Positions 23,957 through 33,013 of a DNA stretch of 64,000 nt are shown one piece after another. Every line of letters begins with the position of its first letter. The stretch's first letter is position 1. Source of the DNA: Streptomyces pseudovenezuelae (GTDB lineage Bacteria; Actinomycetota; Actinomycetes; Streptomycetales; Streptomycetaceae); assembly GCF_029892565.1 (NCBI RefSeq), contig NZ_JARXVH010000015.1:1-64000 (forward strand), in the 5' to 3' direction. The notes beneath the pieces are model-generated. The model saw only the letters and a program-made list of their open reading frames with translations. It did not search any database and was not told the DNA's origin. The translations under genes were made by a program, and so were the position numbers.

Positions 23957-24700
23957 CTACGACGTCGGCAGCTGCTTGCCGTAGTCCACCGTCTCGTCGT
24001 CCTTCGGTTCGGTCAGGGGGAAGGTCTTGCCCCAGGACGAGAAGGTGAGGGTGCCGGCGCCGCCGGCGCGTTCCAGGCGGAGGGGGTACGGCTCGCCCTT
24101 GAGGGAGACGTCCAGCTTGCCGCCGGAGCCGTCGTCGCCGGTGATGCGGATGGTGCGGGTGCCCGACTGCTCGTGGTGGCCGTCCGTCGCGACGGTGCCG
24201 TGCAGGGTCAGCAGTCCGTCGAGGAGGACGTCCTTCTCCGTGAAGCCACTGAACTTCTGGTAGGAGGGGTCACCCTTGGGCACCTTCACGTACTTGCCGT
24301 CGAGCTTGTCCCCGGCGCCCGCGTCCGAGCCGCCGTCGGCCTGGTTCCAGAACTCCGCGTTCGCCTTCAGGTACAGCTGCTCACCGACGCGCAGCAGCCC
24401 GAAGGCCACCCCCTTCGAGGTGACCGAACCGGTGCCGCCGTCGGACGACAGCCGCATGTCGAGCGTGTACGTCCGTCCGTTGGTGACGACGTTCCCGGCC
24501 AAGCGCACCGCCGCGGCGGACTCGGCGGCCGTCTTGGACTTGGACTGGATCGTGGCGGCCGGCAGTTTGCCGACCCCGTTCGTGCCCGCGTCCGGATCCT
24601 CGCTGCAGCCCGTGAGCACCCCCGTCCCCGTCACCACCAGAGCGCACACCGCGCTCACCAGCGTGACTCGGCGGGTACGGCCCTGGGGAATCGCGGTCAC
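23957..24700 (-). CDS. LppX/LprG-like lipoprotein
   Basis: This 247-residue protein has an N-terminal signal ending in the lipobox GVLTGCS (Cys at about 32), so it should be lipid-anchored outside the membrane. The mature part resembles the LppX_LprAFG fold: a mixed beta-sheet cradle with strands such as YTLDMRLSSDGGTGSVTS, LRVGEQLYLKAN and LDVSLKGEPYPLRLE. In mycobacteria these proteins carry lipids; here the cargo is unknown. It is divergent from the MgtE-N protein gene. Confidence 0.8.
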   Translation of the reverse strand: MTAIPQGRTRRVTLVSAVCALVVTGTGVLTGCSEDPDAGTNGVGKLPAATIQSKSKTAAESAAAVRLAGNVVTNGRTYTLDMRLSSDGGTGSVTSKGVAFGLLRVGEQLYLKANAEFWNQADGGSDAGAGDKLDGKYVKVPKGDPSYQKFSGFTEKDVLLDGLLTLHGTVATDGHHEQSGTRTIRITGDDGSGGKLDVSLKGEPYPLRLERAGGAGTLTFSSWGKTFPLTEPKDDETVDYGKQLPTS

Positions 24701-24912
24701 AGGTGGGGCTGCCTTTCTGTCGCGGGACGGAGGCAGCGTACCGGGGCCGCGCGGAGTGAACGGAGCCAGTCCGTCCGGACCCCCTACCAGGGCGGACCCG
24801 ATCGGGACGGGCTAGCCTGAAGCCCATCCGAGCGGGCAATTCGGAAAAGGAACACCGTACGAAACACCCGTAAGAAGCAGCACGAGACACCCGTCGAAAA
24901 GGAGGCGCGGCC

Positions 24913-26238
24913 ATGGCATCGGGCGCCCCTTCCCGGATCTTCGTCTCGCACCTCTCCGGCGTCCCCGTCTTCGATCCCAACGGCGACCAGGTGGGCCGCG
25001 TCCGCGATGTCGTCGTCATGCTGCGGGTGGCCCGGCGCCCTCCGCGCGTACTCGGGCTGGTCGTCGAACTCACCACGCGCCGCCGGATCTTCCTGCCCAT
25101 GACCCGGGTGACCGGCATCGAGTCCGGCCAGGTCATCTCCACCGGCGTGCTCAACGTCCGCCGCTTCGAGCAACGGCCCACCGAGCGCCTCGTCTTCGGC
25201 GAGTTGCTGGACCGGCGCGTCACGCTCGCCGAGACCGGCGAGGAGGTCACCGTCCTCGACCTGTCGGTGCAGCAGTTGCCGGCCCGCCGGGACTGGGAGG
25301 TCGGCCGCGTCTTCGTGCGCAAGGGGCGCAAGGGCAGCACCTTCCGGCGAGCCAAGGGCGAGACGCTGACGGTGGAGTGGTCCGCGGTCACCGGCTTCTC
25401 CCTGGAGGAGCACGGACAGGGCGCCGAGAGCCTCCTGGCCACCTTCGAGCAGCTGCGTGCGGCCGACCTCGCCAACGTCCTGCACCATCTCGCCCCGAAA
25501 CGGCGGGCCGAGGTCGCCGCCGCCCTCGACGACGACCGGCTGGCCGACGTACTCGAAGAGCTGCCGGAGGACGACCAGATCGAGATCCTCGGCAAGCTCA
25601 AGGAGGAGCGCGCCGCCGACGTCCTGGAGGCGATGGACCCGGACGACGCGGCCGACCTGCTCGGCGAGCTGCCTGAGGAGGACCAGGAGCGGCTGCTGAG
25701 CCTGATGGAGCCCGCCGACGCGGCCGACATGCGGCGCCTGATGTCGTACGAGGAGCACACGGCCGGCGGTCTGATGACCACCGAGCCGATCGTGCTGCGC
25801 CCCGACGCGACCGTCGCCGACGCCCTCGCGCGCGTGCGCAACGCCGACCTCTCCCCCGCGCTCGCCGCCCAGGTCTACGTCTGCCGGCCGCCCGACGACA
25901 CCCCGACCGGCAAGTACCTGGGCACGGTCCACTTCCAGCGCCTGCTGCGCGACCCGCCCTACACGCTGGTCAGCTCGATCCTCGACGACAGCCTCCAGAC
26001 CCTCGACCCGAAGGCCGCGCTGCCCGTCGTCGCCGGGTTCTTCGCGACGTACGACATGGTCGCGGCGCCCGTGGTCGACGAGGCCGGGTCGCTGCTGGGC
26101 GCGGTGACCGTGGACGACGTACTCGACCACATGCTGCCCGAGGACTGGCGGGAGACGGAGTTCCACCTGGACGAACCCGATGAACCGCATGAACCGGACG
26201 GACCGGTCGAAGGGGAGGAGGCGACGGCGCATGGCTGA
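24913..26238 (+). CDS. PRC-barrel / MgtE N-domain / CBS protein lacking a channel domain
   Basis: This 441-residue protein has PRC-barrel-like segments (about 5-160), the MgtE_N superhelical domain (about 165-285, with repeats such as EELPEDDQIEILGKLKEERAAD in pieces LPEDDQ, ADVLEAMDPDDAADLLGELPEEDQ) and a CBS pair (about 285-425, starting MSYEEHTAGGLMTTEP). It stops where the MgtE membrane channel would begin, so it cannot conduct Mg by itself. It is likely a cytoplasmic Mg-sensing or scaffold protein. The DUF1003 gene overlaps its 3' end by 8 bp, and a physical partnership is plausible. Confidence 0.88.
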   Translation: MASGAPSRIFVSHLSGVPVFDPNGDQVGRVRDVVVMLRVARRPPRVLGLVVELTTRRRIFLPMTRVTGIESGQVISTGVLNVRRFEQRPTERLVFGELLDRRVTLAETGEEVTVLDLSVQQLPARRDWEVGRVFVRKGRKGSTFRRAKGETLTVEWSAVTGFSLEEHGQGAESLLATFEQLRAADLANVLHHLAPKRRAEVAAALDDDRLADVLEELPEDDQIEILGKLKEERAADVLEAMDPDDAADLLGELPEEDQERLLSLMEPADAADMRRLMSYEEHTAGGLMTTEPIVLRPDATVADALARVRNADLSPALAAQVYVCRPPDDTPTGKYLGTVHFQRLLRDPPYTLVSSILDDSLQTLDPKAALPVVAGFFATYDMVAAPVVDEAGSLLGAVTVDDVLDHMLPEDWRETEFHLDEPDEPHEPDGPVEGEEATAHG

Positions 26239-26812
26239 GCGCGAGACCGCACGCGAGCGCACCCCGGCGGGGGCGACGGCGACCACGCGCGCGCGTGCCC
26301 GTCTGGACCAGCCCCGGCCGACGCGGCGCCGGTTCCTGCCCGAGTGGGACCCGGAGGCCTTCGGACGGTTCTCGGAGCGCATCGCGCGCTTCCTGGGCAC
26401 CGGGCGGTTCATCGTCTGGATGACGGTCGTCATCATCGCGTGGGTGCTGTGGAACATCTTCGCGCCGCGTGATCTGCGCTTCGACAACTACCCGTTCATC
26501 TTCCTGACGTTGATGCTCTCCTTGCAGGCCTCCTACGCGGCCCCGCTGATCCTGCTCGCGCAGAACCGGCAGGACGACCGCGACCGCGTCAATCTCGAAC
26601 AGGACCGCAAGCAGAACGAGCGGTCGATCGCCGACACCGAGTACCTGACCCGCGAGATCGCGGCCCTGCGCATCGGCCTCGGCGAGGTGGCGACCCGCGA
26701 CTGGATCCGCTCCGAGCTGCAGGACCTCGTCAAGGAGATAGAGGGGCGGCGCGACGGGCATGTCGTATTCCCGGCAGAACGGTCTGCCGGGCGTGACGCA
26801 GACGACCGCTGA
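26231..26812 (+). CDS. DUF1003 membrane protein
   Basis: This 193-residue protein has a basic N-terminal region, two membrane helices (FIVWMTVVIIAWVLWNIF and YPFIFLTLMLSLQASYAAPLIL) and a charged coiled C-terminal region starting NRQDDRDRVNLEQDRKQNE, the DUF1003 signature. I chose the ATG at 26231 because GGGGAGGAGG lies about 9 nt upstream and the start overlaps the MgtE-N gene by 8 bp, implying coupling. Function is unknown; the fixed pairing with an MgtE-like sensor suggests a membrane partner for it. Confidence 0.88.
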   Translation: MAERETARERTPAGATATTRARARLDQPRPTRRRFLPEWDPEAFGRFSERIARFLGTGRFIVWMTVVIIAWVLWNIFAPRDLRFDNYPFIFLTLMLSLQASYAAPLILLAQNRQDDRDRVNLEQDRKQNERSIADTEYLTREIAALRIGLGEVATRDWIRSELQDLVKEIEGRRDGHVVFPAERSAGRDADDR

Positions 26813-26855
26813 GGGGCTGGCCGAAGGTACCGCCCGGCGCCGTACCATCGACCCT

Positions 26856-27989
26856 ATGGCTAGCGAAGACGCGGTGCGCGAAGCACTGGCGACGGTGAAC
26901 GACCCCGAGATCAACCGGCCCATCACCGAGCTCGGGATGGTCAAGTCCGTGGAGATCGACGCGGACGGAGCGGTCGCGGTCACCGTGTACCTGACGGTCT
27001 CCGGCTGCCCGATGCGGGAGACGATCACGCAACGCGTGACCGATGCGGTCGCCGCCGTGGACGGTGTCAGCCGCGTCGACGTGACCCTCGACGTGATGAG
27101 CGACGAGCAGCGCAAGGAACTCGCGACCGCCCTGCGCGGTGGCCAGACCGAGCGCGAGGTCCCGTTCGCCAAGCCCGGCAACCTCACGCGGGTCTACGCG
27201 GTGGCGTCCGGCAAGGGCGGTGTCGGCAAGTCCTCGGTGACGGTGAACCTGGCGGCGGCGATGGCGGCCGACGGCCTCAAGGTGGGCGTCGTCGACGCCG
27301 ACATCTACGGCCACTCGGTGCCGCGCATGCTGGGCGCCGAGGGGCGTCCGACCCAGGTCGAGAACATGATCATGCCGCCGTCGGCGAACGGCGTGAAGGT
27401 CATCTCCATCGGCATGTTCACCCCGGGCAACGCACCGGTGGTGTGGCGCGGCCCGATGCTGCACCGCGCACTCCAGCAGTTCCTGTCGGACGTGTACTGG
27501 GGCGACCTGGACGTCCTGCTCCTCGACCTTCCGCCGGGCACGGGTGACATCGCCATCTCCGTCGCCCAACTCGTCCCGAACGCCGAGATCCTGGTCGTGA
27601 CGACCCCGCAGCAGGCGGCGGCCGAGGTCGCCGAGCGGGCCGGCTCCATCGCCGTACAGACCCACCAGAAGATCGTCGGCGTCGTCGAGAACATGTCCGG
27701 CCTGCCCTGTCCGCACTGCGGCGAGATGGTCGACGTCTTCGGCTCGGGCGGCGGCCAGTCGGTGGCCGACGGCCTGACGCGCACGACCGGCGCCTCCGTC
27801 CCCGTCCTCGGCTCCATCCCCATCGACGTCCGCCTCCGCGAGGGCGGCGACGAGGGCAAACCGGTCGTCCTGACGGACCCGGACTCCCCGGCGGGTGCGG
27901 CACTGCGAGCGATCGCGGGCAAGCTGGGGGGCAGGCAGCGGGGCCTTTCGGGACTGTCCCTGGGGATCACCCCGAAGAACAAGTTCTGA
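26856..27989 (+). CDS. mrp: Mrp/ApbC-type P-loop iron-sulfur carrier
   Basis: This 377-residue protein has an N-terminal MIP18/DUF59 domain (about 1-95, with TVSGCPM) and a P-loop ATPase domain with the deviant Walker A GKGGVGKSS near residue 125, DADIYGHSVPRMLG and LDLPPGTGD. The CPHC pair near 286 is the site that bridges a 4Fe-4S cluster at the dimer interface in Nbp35/ApbC proteins. It would load clusters onto apo-enzymes in the cytoplasm. It starts 43 bp after the DUF1003 gene and ends at a strong bidirectional terminator. Confidence 0.93.
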   Translation: MASEDAVREALATVNDPEINRPITELGMVKSVEIDADGAVAVTVYLTVSGCPMRETITQRVTDAVAAVDGVSRVDVTLDVMSDEQRKELATALRGGQTEREVPFAKPGNLTRVYAVASGKGGVGKSSVTVNLAAAMAADGLKVGVVDADIYGHSVPRMLGAEGRPTQVENMIMPPSANGVKVISIGMFTPGNAPVVWRGPMLHRALQQFLSDVYWGDLDVLLLDLPPGTGDIAISVAQLVPNAEILVVTTPQQAAAEVAERAGSIAVQTHQKIVGVVENMSGLPCPHCGEMVDVFGSGGGQSVADGLTRTTGASVPVLGSIPIDVRLREGGDEGKPVVLTDPDSPAGAALRAIAGKLGGRQRGLSGLSLGITPKNKF

Positions 27990-27996
27990 GAACTAC

Positions 27997-28039
27997 GACA
28001 ACGGGGGTGCCGTCCTGACAGGACGGCACCCCCGTTGTC
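27997..28039. terminator. Bidirectional terminator after mrp
   Basis: Positions 27997-28015 and 28021-28039 form a perfect 19-bp stem (arm starts GACAACGGGGGTGCC) with a 5-nt loop, flanked by A/T bases on both sides. It separates mrp from the convergent gene ending at 28050. Confidence 0.9.
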
Positions 28040-28049
28040 ATAGTCCCGA

Positions 28050-28721
28050 CTAGGCGTAGGCCGAGATGTCCTTGATCATGGCGAAGCCGAGCCCGTACGC
28101 GCTCATGCCCCTCCCGTAGGCCCCCACATGCACGCCCGCCTGCGTCGACCCGGCAAGCACCCAGCCGAACTCCGACTCGCGGTAGTGGAAGGGCGTCGGG
28201 ACGCCGTCCACCGGCAGGGACAGGGACGACCAGTCGGACCCGGCGAGATCGTCCGCCAGGGCCCACGCCGTCTCGGTCTGCTGATCCAGCCAGTCGTCCC
28301 GCAGCGAGTGGTCCATCTGCCCGGGCCAGGTGAAGGACAGCAGCCCCACGCCGGCAAGCCAAGCCGCCGAGGAGACCGACGTGGCCTCCAACAGCCCCGT
28401 ACCGTCCGCACTCCGCCGGGACGGATTCGCGGCGACGGTCACGACGACCGCGAACTTCTCCTTCGGCTCACCGGCGGAGCCCACCGCGTACTCGTTCTTG
28501 ACCGAAGGCTCGTCACCGTGCCCGATCGACCCGTGCTCGACGGCCCCGTCGGCCGCCGTTCCCACCTGCATCAACCAGCGCGGCCCCGTGAAGGCCTCGT
28601 CGAGGCCGTACCACGGGAAGGGCGCCTGCAGGTAGCCGTCGACCGTGCGCCGGGCGAAGGGGACCTGTTGTCCACCCTCCGCGGCCGGCGCCTGTGCGAC
28701 CGCCTGACTCGTCGTCTCCAT
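28050..28721 (-). CDS. Conserved Streptomyces protein of unknown function
   Basis: This protein of about 223 residues has no membrane segment. It contains Trp-rich conserved-looking blocks (APFPWYGLDEAFTGPRWLMQVG, LRDDWLDQQTETAWALADDL as separate stretches) and ends GFAMIKDISAYA. I chose the ATG at 28721 (METTSQAV); the frame stays open upstream with a low-complexity extension, and the ribosome site GAGGAGG is somewhat distant, so the start is uncertain. It lies downstream of the sigE-antisigma-htrA-tatB block and is convergent with mrp. No family name comes to mind. Confidence 0.7.
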   Translation of the reverse strand: METTSQAVAQAPAAEGGQQVPFARRTVDGYLQAPFPWYGLDEAFTGPRWLMQVGTAADGAVEHGSIGHGDEPSVKNEYAVGSAGEPKEKFAVVVTVAANPSRRSADGTGLLEATSVSSAAWLAGVGLLSFTWPGQMDHSLRDDWLDQQTETAWALADDLAGSDWSSLSLPVDGVPTPFHYRESEFGWVLAGSTQAGVHVGAYGRGMSAYGLGFAMIKDISAYA

Positions 28722-28957
28722 GTGCCCGGACGCCTCCTCGCTCTCGTCGGGCCGGAGCGGCCCGCCCCCCTTCGGGCGGCGTTGCTTGTTCGCCTCCGGC
28801 CCGCACAACAACTCGGCAGCATAGCCACCCCGCCGCGGACAGCCCGGAAATCGCCCGGCGCGTGGGTCGTACGGGAGGCCTGTTCAGGGCGCGCGAAGGC
28901 GTCGCCGGGTATGAAACGCGTCACGTACGACGCGGGTGAAGAGCCCGGGCGTACGGC

Positions 28958-29416
28958 TCAGGTGGCGTCCGCGTCGAAGGGCGGGCGGTCGTCGTCCTCG
29001 GGCTTCTTGGTCATGTCGACGCGACCACCGGAGGAACCGGACGAGGCGGAACCGGAGGACCCGGAAGAACCGGAGGAGCCCGATGTATCGGTGTCGCGGG
29101 TGTGCACCGCGTCCGTGACCTCGGCCATCTCCTTCTTCAGGTTGAAACCGTTGCGGATCTCCTTGAGCCCAAGTTCGTCATTGTCCAGCTGCTTGCGGAT
29201 GAACGTCTTGGGGTTGAGGTCCTCAAGCTCGAAGTCCTTGAACTCCGGGCCGAGTTCCTGCCGGATGTCCTCCTTGGCGCTCTCCGAGAACTCGCGGATC
29301 TTGCGTACGGTCCGCATGACGTCCTGGATGACCTTGGGGAGCTTGTCCGGACCGAAGACGAGCACGGCGAGGACGATGAGCGTCACCAGCTCCAGCGGTC
29401 CTATGTCATTGAACAC
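28958..29416 (-). CDS. tatB: Sec-independent (Tat) translocase subunit TatB
   Basis: This 152-residue protein has the TatB architecture: VFNDIGPLELVTLIVLAVLVFGPDKLP forms the single membrane helix and hinge Gly-Pro (shown here across two parts of the first 25 residues), followed by an amphipathic helix (VIQDVMRTVRKIREFSESAKEDIRQEL) and a flexible tail with a run of GSS repeats. I chose the GTG at 29416, 6 nt after AAGGAG. It follows the HtrA gene on the same strand, as in the mycobacterial sigE-rseA-htrA-tatB locus. TatB receives folded twin-arginine substrates. Confidence 0.92.
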   Translation of the reverse strand: MFNDIGPLELVTLIVLAVLVFGPDKLPKVIQDVMRTVRKIREFSESAKEDIRQELGPEFKDFELEDLNPKTFIRKQLDNDELGLKEIRNGFNLKKEMAEVTDAVHTRDTDTSGSSGSSGSSGSASSGSSGGRVDMTKKPEDDDRPPFDADAT

Positions 29417-29603
29417 CTGATGCTCCTTGTGGTCCGGGCCGGATCCACGGTACCCGGCGATCCGGTTCGACCGGTACTGTCCCGAGCGCTCCGAGTGGGC
29501 CCGCATGCCGGTTTTTCCGGTTGTTTGCCTTGTGGACGAAGGGTCGTGACCTCACATGTGAGGTTCCTGTCAGTTGCAGTCGAGGGCCAGTGGTCGTCGG
29601 GGA

Positions 29604-31841
29604 TCAGTCGCCGTCGGAGGATCCGAGCACCAGCGAGATAGCCAGCTCCTTGCCGTCGCGCCGCACGGTCAGCTCCAGCCGGTCGCCGGGGCGGTGGGCC
29701 CGGGTCTTGACGATCAGCTCCTCACCGGAGTGGACGCGCTGGCCGTCGACCTCGGTGATGACGTCGCCCGCCTTGAGGCCGGCCTTGTCGCCTGGGCCGC
29801 CCGCGTTGACGGCCGGGGCGCCGCCGCTGCCCTTGGTGCCGACGCGGGCGCCGTCGCCCGTGTAGTCCATGTCGAGGGTGACGCCGATGACCGGGTGGGT
29901 GGCCCGGCCGGTGTTGATCAGCTCCTCGGCGACGCGCTTGGCCTGGTTGACGGGGATGGCGAAGCCGAGCCCGATGGAACCGGCCTGGCCACTGCCGGAG
30001 TCCGAGCCGTCGTCGGCGGAACGGATGGCGGAGTTGATGCCGATGACCCGGGCCCGCGAGTCGAGCAGCGGTCCGCCGGAGTTCCCGGGGTTGATCGGCG
30101 CGTCGGTCTGCAGGGCGTCCACGTACGAGACGTCGCTGCCGTCGACGCTGTCGCCTGCCGTGATGGGCCGCGACTTGGCGCTGATGATGCCGGAGGTGAC
30201 GGTGCCCTCCAGGTCGAAGGGGGCGCCGATGGCGACGACGGGGTCGCCGACCTGGACGTTGTCGGAGTTGCCGAGCGGCAGGGGGCTGAGCCCGCGCACG
30301 CCGGTCACCTTCACCACGGCGAGGTCGTACCCGCTGTCCCGCCCCACGACGGTGGCCTTGGCGGTGTCCCCGCTGTTGAAGGTCACCGATATCTCGCCGG
30401 AGGCACCGGCGGGTTCGACGACGTGGTTGTTGGTGAGGATGTGCCCGAGGTCGTCGAGCACGAACCCGGTGCCGGTGCCGGACTCCTCGGCGCCGGTCAC
30501 ATGCAGGGTCACCACACTGGGCAGGGCCCGCGCGGCGATCCCGGCCACACTGTCCGCGGCCCGCCCCACAGGCTCCTTACCGGCCTGCGGCAGCTCTACG
30601 CCGCCCACCCCGCCGTTGCGCTCCAGATACGCCCCGATGGCACCCCCGACGACCCCGGACAGCAACGCGAGCGACACGGCTCCGCCGACCAGGGCCCGCC
30701 GCACCCGCCGACGGAGCGACGCGACTCCACCGACCGCGGCACCGCTTTGCTGGAGGGGTGCGGCGGGGGCCGCCCAGGGGTCGTAGTTCTGCCAGGGGGT
30801 GGCGGGAGTGGAGGGCGTGGCAGGAGCACCGGGAGTGGGGGGTGGCTGGGTGGGCGGCGTGCCGTTTGTCGGGGGCGGCGGGGTCGCCGTGCCGTCTGCC
30901 GGGAACGGGGGTGGCGTGCCGTGCGCCGGGGGCGTGGCCTGCGTGCCGGCTGCCGGGGGCGGGGCTGCCATGGCGTCTGTCGTGAACGGCGCCTGCGTTC
31001 CGGCCGTCGGCAACGGCGCCTGCGCGGCGGGCGTCGGGAGGAGGGAGGCCCGCACGCCGGGGGCCTGAGACGGGTCCTGCGGGCGGTCTACCGAGGGCGT
31101 GGCCGACATGCCGGCAGTCGTGAACGGCGCCTGCGTGCCGGCTACCGGCAACGGCGCCTGCGCGGCGGGCGTCGGGAGGAGGGGAGCCTGCACGCCGGGC
31201 GTCGGGAGGAGGGGAGCCTGCACGCCGGGCGCCTGAGACGGGTCCTGCGGGCGGTCCACCGAGGGCGTGGCCGACATGCCGGCAGTCGTGAACGGCACCT
31301 GCGTGCTGGGGACTTGAGGCGTGGCCTGCGTTCCGGGGACCTGGGGCGGCGCCTGCACGCCGGAGGCCTGCGGCAGCGGCGGTATCGCCGTGCCCTGCTC
31401 GGGCGTGGTCGCGGGGTGCTGGACCGGCGGGGCGGAGGCCCAGGGGCCGGGCTCGCCGTAGGGCGGGGTGCTGTAGGGGTCGGGATCGTGCAGAGGCTTG
31501 GGGCGTTCATCGGACGCAGGGGCGGCGGAAACCTGGGCCGGCTCCTCCGTCGGGGCCTCGTCCTCTGGAAGCCGCAGCTCGAAGTCGCCGTCGGAAACGG
31601 TGCCGACCGAATCCGCGCTGGCCGAATCCGTGCCGACCGAATCCGCGCCGCTCACCCCCGTCGGCGGCGCCAGCGCGAAGTCGTCCTCGGCGGAAGCGGG
31701 GCGCGGGAAATCGCCCTCGGCGGAAACAGGCCGCGCCAACTCGAAATCACCGTCGGAGGAAACGTCCCCCGCCGCCCCCGAAGGGTCCTGCGGACGCACC
31801 CGGCTCCACCACTTCGCCTTCGTGGGCTTCCCCTCGTCCAT
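29604..31841 (-). CDS. HtrA/DegP-type serine protease with PDZ domain
   Basis: This 745-residue protein has a very long Pro/Ala/Gln/Thr-rich cytoplasmic N-terminus (about 1-370), one membrane helix (about 385-405), a trypsin-like domain and a C-terminal PDZ domain (about 640-735). The catalytic triad is visible as TNNHVV (about 471), YDLAVV (about 505) and GNSGGP (about 587). It should degrade misfolded envelope proteins under stress. The N-terminus contains duplicated blocks (for example AGMSATPSVDRPQDPSQAPG twice). It lies between the anti-sigma gene and tatB, so it is likely controlled by the sigma factor. Confidence 0.93.
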   Translation of the reverse strand: MDEGKPTKAKWWSRVRPQDPSGAAGDVSSDGDFELARPVSAEGDFPRPASAEDDFALAPPTGVSGADSVGTDSASADSVGTVSDGDFELRLPEDEAPTEEPAQVSAAPASDERPKPLHDPDPYSTPPYGEPGPWASAPPVQHPATTPEQGTAIPPLPQASGVQAPPQVPGTQATPQVPSTQVPFTTAGMSATPSVDRPQDPSQAPGVQAPLLPTPGVQAPLLPTPAAQAPLPVAGTQAPFTTAGMSATPSVDRPQDPSQAPGVRASLLPTPAAQAPLPTAGTQAPFTTDAMAAPPPAAGTQATPPAHGTPPPFPADGTATPPPPTNGTPPTQPPPTPGAPATPSTPATPWQNYDPWAAPAAPLQQSGAAVGGVASLRRRVRRALVGGAVSLALLSGVVGGAIGAYLERNGGVGGVELPQAGKEPVGRAADSVAGIAARALPSVVTLHVTGAEESGTGTGFVLDDLGHILTNNHVVEPAGASGEISVTFNSGDTAKATVVGRDSGYDLAVVKVTGVRGLSPLPLGNSDNVQVGDPVVAIGAPFDLEGTVTSGIISAKSRPITAGDSVDGSDVSYVDALQTDAPINPGNSGGPLLDSRARVIGINSAIRSADDGSDSGSGQAGSIGLGFAIPVNQAKRVAEELINTGRATHPVIGVTLDMDYTGDGARVGTKGSGGAPAVNAGGPGDKAGLKAGDVITEVDGQRVHSGEELIVKTRAHRPGDRLELTVRRDGKELAISLVLGSSDGD

Positions 31842-31975
31842 GCTCTCCCCACAGCTGACCGCGGCACGGCTCGTCGTCGGCTGTCGCGGTTCGTCGACTC
31901 CGCGCCCGGCTGCCTGCCCAGGGCGCGGCCCTCACAGGATTCAACCAGGTTCGCGAGCTGAAGCGCAGGGGCCGG

Positions 31976-33013
31976 TCAGCGGGCCGTGCGCGAAGAGGTG
32001 GGGGAGGAAGGAGCGGAGGTCGTGTCGGGGACGGGTGCGGCGAGCAGGCTGCCGGGGGCCGTGACCTCCGGCGTGGTGGACCAGGAGGTCAGGGTGAACG
32101 GCGGGGTCGTGCCGAGCGGACGTATCAGCGGGGACACGGCGGCGACACCGGAGACCACCGGCGTGGCCAGCGTGTGCATGGTCTCCTCGCGTCCGGCGAC
32201 CGCGGGGCTCGGTACGCCGGGCAGCAGGGGCGCGGACACCGAGGTCGGGGCGACCGGGGTGCCGAGCGAGCGCTGATTCTGGCCCTGGGCGAGCAGCGGG
32301 CCGACGCCACGGCGCCGCTGGCTCTCGGGGGCCGTCGAGGCTCCGGTGCCCTGCGTGCGCATCGGAGTCACATTGCTGCCCGTGCCGGTGCCGCCGCGGG
32401 CGTCCGCGGTGTCGGTCGGGATGCCGCTGGTGACGCCACCGAGCGCGATCGCGGCCAGCGACACCGCACCGGCGGCGACGAACGCGAACCGCATCCCGCG
32501 CGAGGCGGAGCGGTCGGCCTCGTGCCGGCTGACGTCGTGTATGCGGAACCCGCGGTCGGCCGCGGCGGGCATGGGTACGGGCGCGGCCGCGGCCACCGGG
32601 GTGTGCGGGCGGGCCGGCACGTAGCCGAACTCGAAGCGCTCACCGCGCCTCATCCCGAAGGCTCCGGACGTTCCTGCTCCGGCTCCGGCGGTGGGGCGTC
32701 CGGCGAAGCCGTCGGAGAATCCGCCCCCGCCGAACGGCGAGCCACCGCCGTCCGTGTCACCTCCTCCGGGGAGCCCCTGGAGACGGGCCAGGAAGCTCTC
32801 GGAGGGCGGCGGGGGTGCCGCCTCCGCGAAAACGTTCTTCAGGCGTCGCTGGGCGTCGGCCTCGGCCTTGCACTTGGCGCAGGTGGCCAGGTGGGCGAGG
32901 ACGCGCTCGCGCGACTCGTGGCCGAGCTCTCCGTCCACCAGGGCGGAGAGTCGGTCTCCCAGATGCTGCTCGGAAAAGCGCCCTTCAGCGGGGCTGGGTC
33001 GTGATCCACTCAC
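31976..33013 (-). CDS. Zinc-binding anti-sigma factor (RseA/zf-HC2 type)
   Basis: This protein of about 345 residues has an N-terminal zinc anti-sigma domain with the HxxxCxxC motif (HLATCAKC, about residue 37), which should bind the adjacent sigma factor. Next come a Gly/Pro-rich linker, a membrane helix (about 180-200: MRFAFVAAGAVSLAAIALGG) and a Ser/Thr/Pro-rich extracytoplasmic region. I chose the GTG at 33013, which overlaps the sigma-factor stop by GTGA. In mycobacteria the homologue is a redox-sensitive zinc protein that releases SigE under stress; the same mechanism is inferred here. Confidence 0.88.
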   Translation of the reverse strand: MSGSRPSPAEGRFSEQHLGDRLSALVDGELGHESRERVLAHLATCAKCKAEADAQRRLKNVFAEAAPPPPSESFLARLQGLPGGGDTDGGGSPFGGGGFSDGFAGRPTAGAGAGTSGAFGMRRGERFEFGYVPARPHTPVAAAAPVPMPAAADRGFRIHDVSRHEADRSASRGMRFAFVAAGAVSLAAIALGGVTSGIPTDTADARGGTGTGSNVTPMRTQGTGASTAPESQRRRGVGPLLAQGQNQRSLGTPVAPTSVSAPLLPGVPSPAVAGREETMHTLATPVVSGVAAVSPLIRPLGTTPPFTLTSWSTTPEVTAPGSLLAAPVPDTTSAPSSPTSSRTAR

